Assembly: GCF_002269345.1 (NCBI RefSeq)
Contig: NZ_CP022889.1
Coordinates: 1,302,001-1,366,000 of the forward strand
DNA length: 64,000 nucleotides
Reading direction: 5' to 3'
DNA from: Tsuneonella mangrovi
GTDB taxonomy: Bacteria > Pseudomonadota > Alphaproteobacteria > Sphingomonadales > Sphingomonadaceae
The notes under the pieces are model-generated. The model saw nothing but the letters and a program-made list of their open reading frames with translations. It was not told the origin of the DNA and ran no database searches. How positions within the stretch are numbered: position 1 is the stretch's first letter; the number at the start of each line of letters is the position of its first letter. Positions 8,865 through 17,758 of this stretch are shown piece after piece. The position numbers and the translations under genes are program-made.

Positions 8865-10526
8865 TCAGAGTACCAGATCGGCTGCCATCACCGCATCGCC
8901 GATCACGTGGACGCTGAAATCGGCAACCCCGTCTCCGTCGATATCGCCGGAGAGATATCCGCCGTCGAAGCGTACTTCGCCTGCGCTGTTGGAGAATACG
9001 GCATTGCCGATGAAGGCACCGAAACCGAGCGCGGTCAGGTCGATCGTGTCCTCGCCGCTGGCGAAGTCTGCGATCGTGTCGCCCATTTCCATGTTGTGGA
9101 ACAAGAAGGTATCCGCACCGTCACCGCCGATCAGGGTGTCGGCGCCTTCGTAGCCGTCGAGCACGTCGTCGCCACCCATGCCGTTGAGCACGTTGTCGAC
9201 CTGGTTGCCGACCAGATAGTCACGCTGCGTCGAGCCGATCGCGTTCTCGATGATCGTGCCGTAGGCAATCGAAATGTTATCGACCGCCGTGGTGTACAGG
9301 CCGCTGATGCTGACGCCGGTCGCATAGTAGGTGTCGGCCTGATTCACCGACTCGTAATAGGGCATGAAAGTAGACGCCCAGTATGCAGGCGTGGTGTCAT
9401 ACACATCGCCGAGAGTCGTATAGCCGGCTTCGCGGATGGCAGCGCGGTGTTCGTTGATCACCGAGGCATCGGGAATGGCGGCCGCGCCCGAGCTGAACGC
9501 CCCTTCGTGCAGGTTGATGTAGACGCTCACCCCCGCTCCGGACATGTCGATCGTGTCGTTGCCGCCGGCATCGTAGATCGACAGGTAGGGGAACAGGTTC
9601 TGCGAGAAATCGTAGACCGCGTTTCCTGCCGTCGAGTTCCAGCCGTAGATCGTGTCATCCGCACGGGTCGTGGGATCAGCCCCGTACTTGGCCTGGATCG
9701 TCAGTATATCATGGACCAGCGGAGTCTGAGGGTTGTTGTAGAACCCGCTCGACCAGTCGACATTGTACTGGTTGAACGAAGTGTTCTCCGACCCCCAGTA
9801 CGACATGATCGTATACTGCTCGCTGTCCTGGGCATACTCGGCGTAATTGGCGTAGTTCAGCGGTAGATCGGGGTCGTAATTGTAATTGCCCGGGTGCGAG
9901 AGACCGAGCGTATGGCCAAGCTCGTGGACGAGCGTGGTCGCGCCATAGCCGCCAAAGCCCAGCCAGGCGTTGGTCCAGTTGACCGCCGGATCGGCCACGA
10001 ACACATCCGACTGGAATTGCCAGCCCCGGCCGTTGATCGGATAGTAGGCATAGGCCTGCGCGGGGTCCCAGCTATTGCCGAACTGGATATCTGCCCCGAT
10101 CCCGTTCTTTTCGACAAAAGTTTGCGGAATCAGGTCGTCCCACAGCTGGATCGACGCACGCGCAGCGTCGCGCTGGGCGTCGTCGAACGGCGAGAATCCG
10201 TAAGGTGCCCCGAAGCCGTAATTCGGGTTGTTGTAGAGCCCTGTCAGATGCGAAAGGTCGGTAAAACTGTAAGTGATCGTGCCGCTCGGCGCGTCAAGCA
10301 CGCGCCCGGAGTCGATATGCTCGACAACTCCGTCGAGCCCAAGGATCGGCTTGCCGTCCCAGGTTCCGCCGGCATACGGGTCAAGGCTGAAGTCGGTCGG
10401 CGCGACCGGCGCTGGCATGTCGAGTGCGACCGGTGCCAATTTGCCTTCGTGCGCCTGCGTTCGCAGCGTATCGTCGCCGCGTGCCTCTGCAATCGGCTGA
10501 CTGCTTGTACTTTCGATCTTTGCCAC
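8865..10526 (-). CDS. Serralysin-like M10B metalloprotease with RTX repeats
   Basis: 553-residue secreted zinc protease. The catalytic motif HELGHTLGLSHPG is at residues 201-213 (three His ligands and Glu202), followed by the Met-turn YTIMSYWG near 250. A C-terminal RTX nonapeptide block (NVLNGMGGDDVLDG, then ADTLIGGDGADTFLF) and an acidic DIDGDG stretch mark calcium binding and type I secretion. No N-terminal signal peptide is seen, as expected for that route. The GTG at 10526 is chosen because a GGGAG ribosome site lies 8 bases upstream; an upstream TTG has none. No type I secretion genes are adjacent. Confidence 0.92.
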   Translation of the reverse strand: MAKIESTSSQPIAEARGDDTLRTQAHEGKLAPVALDMPAPVAPTDFSLDPYAGGTWDGKPILGLDGVVEHIDSGRVLDAPSGTITYSFTDLSHLTGLYNNPNYGFGAPYGFSPFDDAQRDAARASIQLWDDLIPQTFVEKNGIGADIQFGNSWDPAQAYAYYPINGRGWQFQSDVFVADPAVNWTNAWLGFGGYGATTLVHELGHTLGLSHPGNYNYDPDLPLNYANYAEYAQDSEQYTIMSYWGSENTSFNQYNVDWSSGFYNNPQTPLVHDILTIQAKYGADPTTRADDTIYGWNSTAGNAVYDFSQNLFPYLSIYDAGGNDTIDMSGAGVSVYINLHEGAFSSGAAAIPDASVINEHRAAIREAGYTTLGDVYDTTPAYWASTFMPYYESVNQADTYYATGVSISGLYTTAVDNISIAYGTIIENAIGSTQRDYLVGNQVDNVLNGMGGDDVLDGYEGADTLIGGDGADTFLFHNMEMGDTIADFASGEDTIDLTALGFGAFIGNAVFSNSAGEVRFDGGYLSGDIDGDGVADFSVHVIGDAVMAADLVL

Positions 10527-10796
10527 GTGCGTATCTCCCCTCGTCCGCCGGAGAAGCCGGCGGGTGCACAAAACCCGCCGGGGCCGCCGGCGAGCGTTCG
10601 GTTAGCGATCTGCCGGAGTTCCGCGTCCCACGAATTCCAGATCGGGACAGGCTTAGATCTGGGCTAATCGAAGTCAACGCCTGCGGAGAACAAAGCGCTG
10701 AATTAGCATGATTGGTTCGCGTCAAGCGATGGCGGAGTCATTTAATTTCAAGCTGCCAACCGATCGATCATTTGCCTGCAAGGGGATCGAGTCCAA

Positions 10797-11729
10797 TCAC
10801 GAATTGATCGGCGGTTTACTCGCCTGAACGGCCACCGCAGGTCCCTGCGAACGAGCGAGAACCAGCGCGCCCGCCACCAGTGCCATGCCGACCATGTCGG
10901 GCACTGCGAGCGTTTCTCCGAACACCATCCAGCCGATCGCGGCGGCGATCGCCGGCTGGGTCAAGAGCGCCATCCCGATCACCAGCGGCGGGAAGTTCTT
11001 GAGCGAATAGACCAACAGTCCCTGCCCGATGATCTGGCTGGTGATCGCCAGCGTCACGACCGGTCCCCACCCCGCCGCACCAGGCCAGACCGGTTCGCCC
11101 AGCGCGATCGATGCCGCGAGCAGTAGCGGCGAAGAGGCGAGCCCCACCAGCACGAGCACGCTCCATTGCCCCATCGATGCCCGCGCCCGCTGCGCAGGGA
11201 TAAGGTAGAACGCGTAGCAAAGCCCGGCGAACAGGCAGAACAAGTCACCAACGAGCGTCTTGGTCGAAATCTCGAGGCTGCGGCCGAGCAGGATCGTCGC
11301 CCCGCCAATCGCAGCTGCCAGTGCCAGCGCCTCACGCCGGTTGGGCAGGCGGCGAATGGCGACAATGCCCCATGCCATCAGGATCAGGCTGCCCGCGTTG
11401 CCGAACAAGGTCGCGTTGCCCAGCCGGGTGCGTTCGATCCCGGTGTGCCAACTGGCAAGGTCCATCGCGAAGAAGGTGCCCGCAATCAGCACCATTGCGA
11501 CCATGCGCCGGTCGAGCTTGCCGGGTAGCCGCGTGCGCCATGCCAGCAGCGCCATCAGCGGCAGCGGCAGCAGCATCCGCCAGAAGGCGGCGGCGACCGG
11601 GCCGGTATCGCTCAGCCGGACCAGCCACGGCCCCAGCGCGAGCGCGACATTGCCGCCAATCAGCGCCGCGAAGTGCCGCGCGTCGGCCTGAAAGGCATTC
11701 TTGTCCGCCGTGGCGCTTGTCGTGGTCAT
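10797..11729 (-). CDS. EamA/DMT-family transporter
   Basis: 310 residues with about ten transmembrane helices forming two EamA repeats: the first includes ALALGPWLVRLSDTGPVAAAFWRM, the second ends with MVFGETLAVPDMVGMALVAGALVLA. The motifs match drug/metabolite exporters; the substrate cannot be inferred. AGGGG lies 7 bases before the ATG. Divergent from the old yellow enzyme gene by 54 bases, so the two may share a control region. Confidence 0.88.
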   Translation of the reverse strand: MTTTSATADKNAFQADARHFAALIGGNVALALGPWLVRLSDTGPVAAAFWRMLLPLPLMALLAWRTRLPGKLDRRMVAMVLIAGTFFAMDLASWHTGIERTRLGNATLFGNAGSLILMAWGIVAIRRLPNRREALALAAAIGGATILLGRSLEISTKTLVGDLFCLFAGLCYAFYLIPAQRARASMGQWSVLVLVGLASSPLLLAASIALGEPVWPGAAGWGPVVTLAITSQIIGQGLLVYSLKNFPPLVIGMALLTQPAIAAAIGWMVFGETLAVPDMVGMALVAGALVLARSQGPAVAVQASKPPINS

Positions 11730-11783
11730 GAGTCGCCCCTAGTTCGGTTGCACAACGAAACCAGCAAAAAAGGACTGCCGCCC

Positions 11784-12893
11784 ATGCACGATGCGCTGTT
11801 TACCCCCGTCAAGCTCGGCGCGATAGAAACCAAGAACCGCATCCTGATGGCACCGCTGACGCGCGGGCGCTCGACCTTCCCCGGTTCGATCCCCAACGAG
11901 CTGATGGTGGAATACTATCGCCAGCGCGCAGGAGCAGGCCTGATCATCAGCGAAGCGACCGGGATCAGCCGCGAAGGGCTTGGCTGGCCCGCCGCACCGG
12001 GCGTCTGGAGCGAGGAGCAGGTCGAAGGCTGGAAGCCGGTGACCAAGGCGGTCCACGACGCAGGCGGCAAGATCGTGCTGCAGCTGTGGCATATGGGTCG
12101 GCTCGTCCACCCCGACTTCCTCGATGGCAATCCGGGCGTATCGGCCAGCGCGACCACTGCGCCCGACCACGCGCACACGCCGACCGGTCGCCAGCCGCAC
12201 CAGCAGGCCCGCGCATTGAGCGTCGAGGAGATTGCCCGTGTCGTCGGCGACTATCGCAAGGCTGGGGAGAACGCCAAGGCAGCCGGGTTCGACGGCGTGC
12301 AACTGCACGGCGCGAACGGCTACCTCGTCGACCAGTTCCTGCGCGACTCGACCAACTTGAGGACCGACGAATACGGCGGTTCGGCGGAAAACCGCACTCG
12401 GTTCCTGCGCGAAGTGCTGACCGCGCTGATCGAGGTCTGGGGCGCGGACCGGGTCAGCGTGCGCCTTTCGCCCAACGGCGAAACGCAAGGCTGCAACGAC
12501 AGCGATCCGGCAACCACGTTCGGGGCGGCAGCGAAGGTTTGCGAAGGCCTCGGGCTGTCATTCGTCGAACTGCGCCAGCCGGGACCGGACGGGACCTTCG
12601 GCGCGACCGACGTGCCCAAGCAGGATGGAGTCATCCGCAGCATCTATTCGGGACCGCTCGTGCTCAACAGCGACTACACCGCAGAAGAAGCAGAAGCAGA
12701 CGTGGCCAGCGGGCGTTGCGATGCGATCAGCTTCGGACGGCCCTACATCTCCAACCCCGACCTCGCCGAACGAATCGCAGTTGGGGCCGAATGGGCGCCC
12801 AACGTCAACGTGCCGAAGAGCTGGTACCTGCCCGGCCCCGAAGGCTACATCGATTATCCGACGATGGAAGAAACAGCGACCGCTACCGCCTGA
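11784..12893 (+). CDS. Old yellow enzyme family alkene reductase (NemA-like)
   Basis: 369-residue FMN-dependent ene-reductase that uses NAD(P)H to reduce activated C=C bonds, as in N-ethylmaleimide reductase. Landmarks: NRILMAPLTRGRS near the N-terminus, IVLQLWHMGRLVHPD, GFDGVQLHGANGYLVDQFL with the catalytic HGAN, the TDEYGGSAENRTRF signature, and CDAISFGRPYISNPDL binding FMN phosphate. An AAAAAGGA ribosome site supports ATG 11784. Cytoplasmic; probably involved in electrophile stress. Confidence 0.94.
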   Translation: MHDALFTPVKLGAIETKNRILMAPLTRGRSTFPGSIPNELMVEYYRQRAGAGLIISEATGISREGLGWPAAPGVWSEEQVEGWKPVTKAVHDAGGKIVLQLWHMGRLVHPDFLDGNPGVSASATTAPDHAHTPTGRQPHQQARALSVEEIARVVGDYRKAGENAKAAGFDGVQLHGANGYLVDQFLRDSTNLRTDEYGGSAENRTRFLREVLTALIEVWGADRVSVRLSPNGETQGCNDSDPATTFGAAAKVCEGLGLSFVELRQPGPDGTFGATDVPKQDGVIRSIYSGPLVLNSDYTAEEAEADVASGRCDAISFGRPYISNPDLAERIAVGAEWAPNVNVPKSWYLPGPEGYIDYPTMEETATATA

Positions 12894-12903
12894 CCGGTCC
12901 GGG

Positions 12904-13182
12904 CTATTGCGCGGTGGGAGCTGGTGTAGCTTCCGCCGATGCGGGCGCGTCGCTCGCGCTGTCTGCTGGGGTGGCGCTTGGCGCGCTGGCAGGCTGGCTC
13001 TGCAACGGCGGCGATTGCGACTTCACGGTATCGAGCGGCAACATCGCATCGCTGGCCGATCCCGGCAGGATTTCGCCCGCTGCCGTAGCGTTCTCGTCAT
13101 CCGAGGCAGCCGGCTGCTTCGAACCGCATGCGCTGAGGATAGCGAGCAACGGCAGGGCCAGGTAGGCAGGTTTGATCGTCAT
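12904..13182 (-). CDS. Small Ala/Pro/Ser-rich lipoprotein
   Basis: 92-residue protein with a lipoprotein signal ([14 protein letters not shown]; Cys19 as lipidation site) and a low-complexity tail rich in Ala, Ser and Pro. The ATG overlaps the lipB stop (ATGA), so translation is probably coupled. No domain is recognised. Inferred to be anchored in the membrane facing the periplasm. Confidence 0.75.
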   Translation of the reverse strand: MTIKPAYLALPLLAILSACGSKQPAASDDENATAAGEILPGSASDAMLPLDTVKSQSPPLQSQPASAPSATPADSASDAPASAEATPAPTAQ

Positions 13183-13850
13183 GGCGTTTCCGTGTTGCAG
13201 TTGCCGAGCCGGGCGAGGAACCCGCGCGCCTCTGCGAGCAATGCCTCATCGAACGCCTCGGGCGCAAGCGGGATCCCGAGCCGGTCCATACTGGTGACCC
13301 CGAATTCGTCTATTCCGCACGGCACGATGCCGGTGAAATGGGTGAGGTCGGGCGCGAGATTGACCGAGAACCCGTGCATCGTCACCCACCGCCGCACACG
13401 CACCCCGATCGCGCCGATCTTGGCTTCGCGCCCGTCGATATCATCGGTCCAGATCCCTACCCGTCCTTCTGCGGGCCACGACTTCACCCCGAACCTCGCG
13501 AGAGTGGCGATGACCCATTGCTCGAGCCCGTGGACGAAGCAGCGCACGTCCTTTCCGCGCCGATTGAGGTCGAGCAGCACATAACCGACCCGCTGCCCTG
13601 GGCCGTGATAGGTATAGCGCCCACCGCGCCCGGCCTCGACCACTTCGAACCGGGGATCGAGCAGTTCCGCCTCGGCAGCGCTGGTCCCTGCGGTGTAGAC
13701 CGGCGGGTGCTCGAGCAACCAGATCAGTTCGCGCGCTTCGCCCGCAGCAATCGCGCGGTTGCGCGCCTCCATCTCGGCCAGCGCCTCGCGATAGGGCACC
13801 GGTGCGTGCGATATGCGCAGTTCGATCTCGGGCGGAAGATAATCGGCCAT
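13179..13850 (-). CDS. lipB: Octanoyl-ACP:protein N-octanoyltransferase
   Basis: Transfers octanoyl from acyl carrier protein to lipoyl domains, the first step of lipoate synthesis. 223 residues. [22 protein letters not shown] forms the acyl site; the catalytic pair is Lys144 ([16 protein letters not shown]) and Cys178 (GIVPCGI). ATG 13850 gives the family's usual N-terminus ([23 protein letters not shown]). Divergent from the membrane-protein gene at 13918; lipA is not in the window. Confidence 0.95.
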   Translation of the reverse strand: MADYLPPEIELRISHAPVPYREALAEMEARNRAIAAGEARELIWLLEHPPVYTAGTSAAEAELLDPRFEVVEAGRGGRYTYHGPGQRVGYVLLDLNRRGKDVRCFVHGLEQWVIATLARFGVKSWPAEGRVGIWTDDIDGREAKIGAIGVRVRRWVTMHGFSVNLAPDLTHFTGIVPCGIDEFGVTSMDRLGIPLAPEAFDEALLAEARGFLARLGNCNTETP

Positions 13851-13917
13851 TGCCGATTGCGTGGCGATGCCCGGCCCGGTTATCAAGGGGAAAGCCGCAG
13901 GAAAGGGGAACCGAGCG

Positions 13918-14745
13918 ATGCAATTCGACATGACCGCCGCGTGGAACGAGGCGATGCGCCTTGTTACCGCCAACCGCGACGTGCTTCTGATCGTCGGCGG
14001 GGTGTTCTTCTTCCTTCCCTACCTCGTATTTGCATTGATGCTAGGCAACCAGATGTCGGCAATGGAAGCGAGCCTCGGCCCGGCTGCCGATCCCAAGGCG
14101 GCGACCGAAGCGATCATGGGCTTCTATGGCAGTATCTGGTGGATGTTCGCATTGCTCTCGATCGCGCAGGGCATCGGGATGCTGGGTCTGCTGGCGCTGC
14201 TTACCGACAGGACCCGCCCGACAGTCGGCCAGGCGCTGGCCATCGGTGCCCGCTTGTTCATACCGTACATCGCCGCACAGATCATCATGGTTGTCGCGGT
14301 GAGTTTGTTGATCATGGTCCCGATAATTGTCGGCGTGGCAATTTCGACAGCAGTCGGCGTGATCATGGGCATCGCGGCACTGGTGGCCGCCGTCTATCTC
14401 TTCACGAAGTTCATTCTGCTTCCGCCGGTTATTGCGATCGACCGGATCGGCAATCCGATTGCGGCGCTGCGCCGGTCATGGATGCTGACCAAGGGCAACA
14501 GTTTGCGAATCTTCCTGTTCGTGCTGTTGCTTGTGGTCGCTGTCGCAGTTGTCGGGGGAGTGATCTCTATGATGCTCGGACTAGTTCTTGCACTGGCCGG
14601 AACCGACATTGCACTGATTGGGCGGGCGATCCTGTCGAGCGTTCTGAACACCGTGTGGGTCGTGATCTTCCTCGCCGTGCTCGCAGCCATCCACCGCCAA
14701 CTGGCGGGCGATTCACCCGAAGCGGTCAGCCAGACGTTCGAATAG
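13918..14745 (+). CDS. Polytopic membrane protein, glycerophosphodiesterase membrane-domain type
   Basis: 275 residues with about six transmembrane helices and an [23 protein letters not shown]-terminus typical of small membrane proteins related to the membrane domain of GdpD-type enzymes. The loop [24 protein letters not shown] is the most characteristic segment. No catalytic domain is attached. An AAAGGGGAA ribosome site supports the chosen ATG. Function unknown. Confidence 0.72.
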   Translation: MQFDMTAAWNEAMRLVTANRDVLLIVGGVFFFLPYLVFALMLGNQMSAMEASLGPAADPKAATEAIMGFYGSIWWMFALLSIAQGIGMLGLLALLTDRTRPTVGQALAIGARLFIPYIAAQIIMVVAVSLLIMVPIIVGVAISTAVGVIMGIAALVAAVYLFTKFILLPPVIAIDRIGNPIAALRRSWMLTKGNSLRIFLFVLLLVVAVAVVGGVISMMLGLVLALAGTDIALIGRAILSSVLNTVWVVIFLAVLAAIHRQLAGDSPEAVSQTFE

Positions 14746-14834
14746 CCGGTCGTGCTCGACAGGGCCGCAAGCTGACAAGTCACCCGGCAAGGTGCTAGCT
14801 TTCGATATTCCATCGATGCGGAGGGGAGGCTGCA

Positions 14835-15140
14835 ATGATACTCAGGCAATTCAGGGTGACGATCCACCGAGGCAAGGAAGACGAATTCGAGAAGGTCTTC
14901 CGCGACGAAATCCTGCCGATGGTCAAGGCGCATGACGGGCTAGAATGGGTGGCGGCAGGCAAGCCTTACAACGGCGCACCAAACGTGTTTTGTATGACCA
15001 TGCTCTGGCGCGACCTCGATGCACTCAAGGGCTTTGCCGGAAACGAATGGAACACGGCACGCATCGAGCCCGAAGAAGCACACCTCATCGAAGCAACCGA
15101 ACTCGAACATTTCGGACTGCTCGGCACCACTGGCCCTTAG
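14835..15140 (+). CDS. Antibiotic biosynthesis monooxygenase (ABM) domain protein
   Basis: 101-residue ferredoxin-like small protein: ILRQFRVTIHRGKEDEFEKVFRDEI opens a dimeric alpha/beta barrel as in ABM/NIPSNAP families, and NVFCMTMLWRDLDALKGFAG fits the second half. A strong GGAGG ribosome site precedes the ATG. No partner pathway is visible; a quinol or haem-related role is possible but unproven. Confidence 0.7.
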   Translation: MILRQFRVTIHRGKEDEFEKVFRDEILPMVKAHDGLEWVAAGKPYNGAPNVFCMTMLWRDLDALKGFAGNEWNTARIEPEEAHLIEATELEHFGLLGTTGP

Positions 15141-15178
15141 AGGCTCAGTTGTGCTAGCGAGCAAGTGTAAGCGGGAAG

Positions 15179-15805
15179 TTAGTCCTTCCAGCCCCAGAAC
15201 AGCTTGCAAGGCAGCACATTAAGCGGTTCGAACCCGCTATCGATTCGCTTGAAGTGCCTGGCCATGAAATCGCGCGCAGCGGCGGAAAACTGGTAAACGA
15301 GGAATGCCCCGCCCGGGCGGATTACCCGGTATGTCGCGGCGGCGATCGCCGGACCGACCCCGCCGGGTAGTGTCGAGAACGGCAGGCCCGACAGCACATA
15401 GTCGGCATGGTCGAACCCGTGTGCCTTGACAATTTCTTCGACGTCCTCTGCCGAGCCGAGCACCGGCTTGAACCGGCTGTCGGCGATGGTTCGCTTCAGG
15501 TAGTCGATGTAGAGCGGGTTGGTGTCGATCACGATCAGCGTGCCGTCACGGCGCAAGCGTTCGAGCACCGGCAAGCAGAAGGTTCCGACGCCGGGACCGT
15601 ATTCGACGAACACTTCGCATTCGTCCCATTTCACAGGCGCAAGCATCTTGGCAATCGTGAAGCGCGATGAAGGGATGATCGAGCCGACCATCCGCGGGTG
15701 TTCGAGGAATCCGCGGAAGAAGACGCCCCACTGGCCGAAGTAGCGGCTCAATTTGCGGCCAAGGCCTTCTTCGCGCCGAAGGGCCATCTCGTTCATCTCG
15801 GTCAA
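15179..15805 (-). CDS. Class I SAM-dependent methyltransferase, phospholipid N-methyltransferase-like
   Basis: 208 residues. VFVEYGPGVGTFCLPVLERL is the SAM-binding motif I, TLIVIDTNPLYIDYLKR motif II, and YVLSGLPFSTLPGGVGPAI resembles motif IV of PmtA-type enzymes, which methylate phosphatidylethanolamine. The N-terminal FFRGFLEHPRMVGSIIPSSR segment is also common to that group. Substrate assignment is by family only. Confidence 0.75.
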   Translation of the reverse strand: MTEMNEMALRREEGLGRKLSRYFGQWGVFFRGFLEHPRMVGSIIPSSRFTIAKMLAPVKWDECEVFVEYGPGVGTFCLPVLERLRRDGTLIVIDTNPLYIDYLKRTIADSRFKPVLGSAEDVEEIVKAHGFDHADYVLSGLPFSTLPGGVGPAIAAATYRVIRPGGAFLVYQFSAAARDFMARHFKRIDSGFEPLNVLPCKLFWGWKD

Positions 15806-15917
15806 GGTAAGCTATGTCCCGTCTTTGCGACCCGGTCCCGGGGCCATTGGGTGGGTGCCGCACTCGCAAATTCGCAGCCGCATTGCAAGCGCTCCAAAGC
15901 ACCGCTAGCCGGACCAA

Positions 15918-17258
15918 GTGACCGATTCCGTATCTCCCGCTGCCATGACCAAACCGATCCCGCGCGAGCGGATGGCGCTGCTGTTCCTGGTGATGCTGGT
16001 CTCCGCCGCAGGCAATACCGCGATGCAATCGGTGATGCCGTCTATCGGCACCGAACTGAAGGTCGCCGACGTGTGGATCAGCCTGGCCTATACCTGGTCG
16101 GCACTGCTGTGGATGCTGTGCGCCCCGCTGTGGGCTCGCCGCTCCGACCGGCGCGGCCGCAAGGCGATGATGGCGCTCGGGCTGACCGGGTTCATCGCCA
16201 GCTTTGCGCTGTGCGGATCGATCTTGTGGTTCGGCTTGTCGGGCGCTCTCACCGGCCTGTGGACACTGTTGTTCTTTGCTGCCGCACGCAGTCTCTACGG
16301 CGGATTCGGCTCCGCCGCACCGCCGGCAGTTCAAGCCTATGTCGCGAGCCGCACGCCGCGCGCCGAGCGCACCCAGGCGATGGCGATCATCGCGTCGAGC
16401 TTCGGGCTCGGCACCGTGATCGGCCCGGCGGTCGCACCGCTGCTGGTGTTTCCCATGACCGGCCTCGTCGGCCCGTTCTTCGCGTTCGCGCTGATCGGGT
16501 TGACGGTGCTGATCTTGCTCCGGTTGCGGCTGCCGAACGATGCACCCAGCTTCGCGGCACGCGGCTCGGTCACCGCCGCGCCGTTCAGCCCGAGCGCAAA
16601 CCTGGGCGTCGGGGAGGACGACGAGGACAACGAGGAAAGTGTACCGCCCCCGGACCTGCGGCTGCGCGACAAGCGTTTGCGCCCGTGGGTGATGTGCGGG
16701 CTTCTCGGCGGGCACGCGCAAGCGGCAACGCTCGGCATCATCGGCTTCTTCATCCTCGACCGCCTCCACATGCGCGCGACCCCGGATATCGGGGCGGGTT
16801 CGATCGGCCTAGTGCTGATGAGCGGCGCGATCGCAACGTTGTTGGCGCAATGGGGCCTGATCCCGATGCTCAAGCTCGGCCCCCGCATCTCGATCATGTG
16901 GGGCATGGCGCTGTCCTTTGTCGGAATCATCATCTTCGCAGTGTCCGACCAATTGCACTCGATCACGCTCGGGTTCGCGATGGCGTCGCTCGGCTTCGGC
17001 CTGTTTCGTCCGGGATTTGTGGCTGGCTCGTCGCTCGCGGTGTCGCGGCGCGAACAGGGGCAGGTCGGCGGCATCGTCGCGTCGGTCAACGGCGCCTGCT
17101 ACATCCTCGCCCCGGCGATCGGGGTGTGGCTTTACGACCACCACGAATGGGTCGGCTTCGGGGCGATCTGCACCTTGTGCGCTGCGGTGTTCTACGTCGG
17201 CTGGCGGTGGCTGCAATCGGACGCGATGCTCGAGGGCCGCGTTGACGAAGCGGACTAG
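15918..17258 (+). CDS. MFS transporter
   Basis: 446 residues with twelve predicted membrane helices. The signature loop between helices 2 and 3 reads [17 protein letters not shown] (motif A of the major facilitator superfamily). A long charged central loop contains GEDDEDNEESVPP. Start is a GTG at 15918 or an ATG at 15945; neither has a clear ribosome site. Resembles drug-efflux (DHA1) carriers; substrate unknown. Confidence 0.88.
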   Translation: MTDSVSPAAMTKPIPRERMALLFLVMLVSAAGNTAMQSVMPSIGTELKVADVWISLAYTWSALLWMLCAPLWARRSDRRGRKAMMALGLTGFIASFALCGSILWFGLSGALTGLWTLLFFAAARSLYGGFGSAAPPAVQAYVASRTPRAERTQAMAIIASSFGLGTVIGPAVAPLLVFPMTGLVGPFFAFALIGLTVLILLRLRLPNDAPSFAARGSVTAAPFSPSANLGVGEDDEDNEESVPPPDLRLRDKRLRPWVMCGLLGGHAQAATLGIIGFFILDRLHMRATPDIGAGSIGLVLMSGAIATLLAQWGLIPMLKLGPRISIMWGMALSFVGIIIFAVSDQLHSITLGFAMASLGFGLFRPGFVAGSSLAVSRREQGQVGGIVASVNGACYILAPAIGVWLYDHHEWVGFGAICTLCAAVFYVGWRWLQSDAMLEGRVDEAD

Positions 17259-17279
17259 CCGCCGCGCTCGGTTCGTCCC

Positions 17280-17624
17280 TCAGAGTATCTCCTCGATCCG
17301 TTCAGGCGGGCGGCACAGGCGCACTCCCTTTGCGGTTTCGACCAGCGGGCGTTCGATCAGCTTCGGATCGGCCATCATGGCATCGAGCACCGTGTCGGCG
17401 TCGGCCTCGGTGATACCACGCTCCTTGGCATCGGTCCCCTGCGTGCGCACACCTTCGCGCGGCTGCATTCCTGCATCACGATAGAGCTGCGCGAGCTTGT
17501 CGCGGCTCGGCGGGTGCCTGAGATACTGGATCACTTCGACCTCGATCCCCTCGCGCGATCGAAGCGCTTCGAGCGCCATGCGCGACTTGCTGCAGTTGGG
17601 ATTGTGCCAGATCGTGGCCTTCAT
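17280..17624 (-). CDS. ArsC/Spx-family arsenate reductase-like protein
   Basis: 114 residues with a thioredoxin-like fold of the glutaredoxin-dependent ArsC family: IWHNPNCSKSRMALEAL places the active Cys at residue 11, and LIERPLVETAKGVRLCRPPE supplies the conserved basic residues. An AGGAG ribosome site marks the ATG at 17624. No ars operon is adjacent, so the substrate may not be arsenate; YfgD-like relatives have no proven activity. Confidence 0.85.
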   Translation of the reverse strand: MKATIWHNPNCSKSRMALEALRSREGIEVEVIQYLRHPPSRDKLAQLYRDAGMQPREGVRTQGTDAKERGITEADADTVLDAMMADPKLIERPLVETAKGVRLCRPPERIEEIL

Positions 17625-17658
17625 CGCACGTCTCCTTTGTCGGCGTTGCACCTAGCGG

Positions 17659-17675
17659 TGCGGTTTTTCACCGCA
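17659..17675. terminator. Short hairpin between the ArsC-like and receptor genes
   Basis: Inverted repeat TGCGGT / ACCGCA with loop TTTTC, in the divergent intergenic region. Its position makes it more likely a regulatory hairpin or a remnant than a true terminator. Confidence 0.3.
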
Positions 17676-17695
17676 AGTGTCGAATTGCTGTTGTA

Positions 17696-17714
17696 ATTGC
17701 GAATTGCTCGCAAT
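17696..17714. promoter_or_regulatory. Palindrome upstream of the siderophore receptor
   Basis: A perfect 7-5-7 inverted repeat ATTGCGA...TCGCAAT, about 45 bases before the receptor ATG and 70 before the ArsC-like start. The form suggests an operator for a dimeric regulator, possibly iron-responsive given the gene. No regulator was identified. Confidence 0.5.
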
Positions 17715-17719
17715 AAAAC

Positions 17720-17745
17720 AATTGCTAACGATAACGATTCGCAAC
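17720..17745. promoter_or_regulatory. Candidate iron-box (Fur-like) site
   Basis: AT-rich imperfect palindrome (TTGCTAACGATAACGATTC followed by GCAA) directly upstream of the TonB receptor start. The repeated GATAACGAT-like hexamers resemble Fur boxes of proteobacterial siderophore receptors. Assignment is by similarity and position only. Confidence 0.45.
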
Positions 17746-17758
17746 ACGAGAAACTTTC

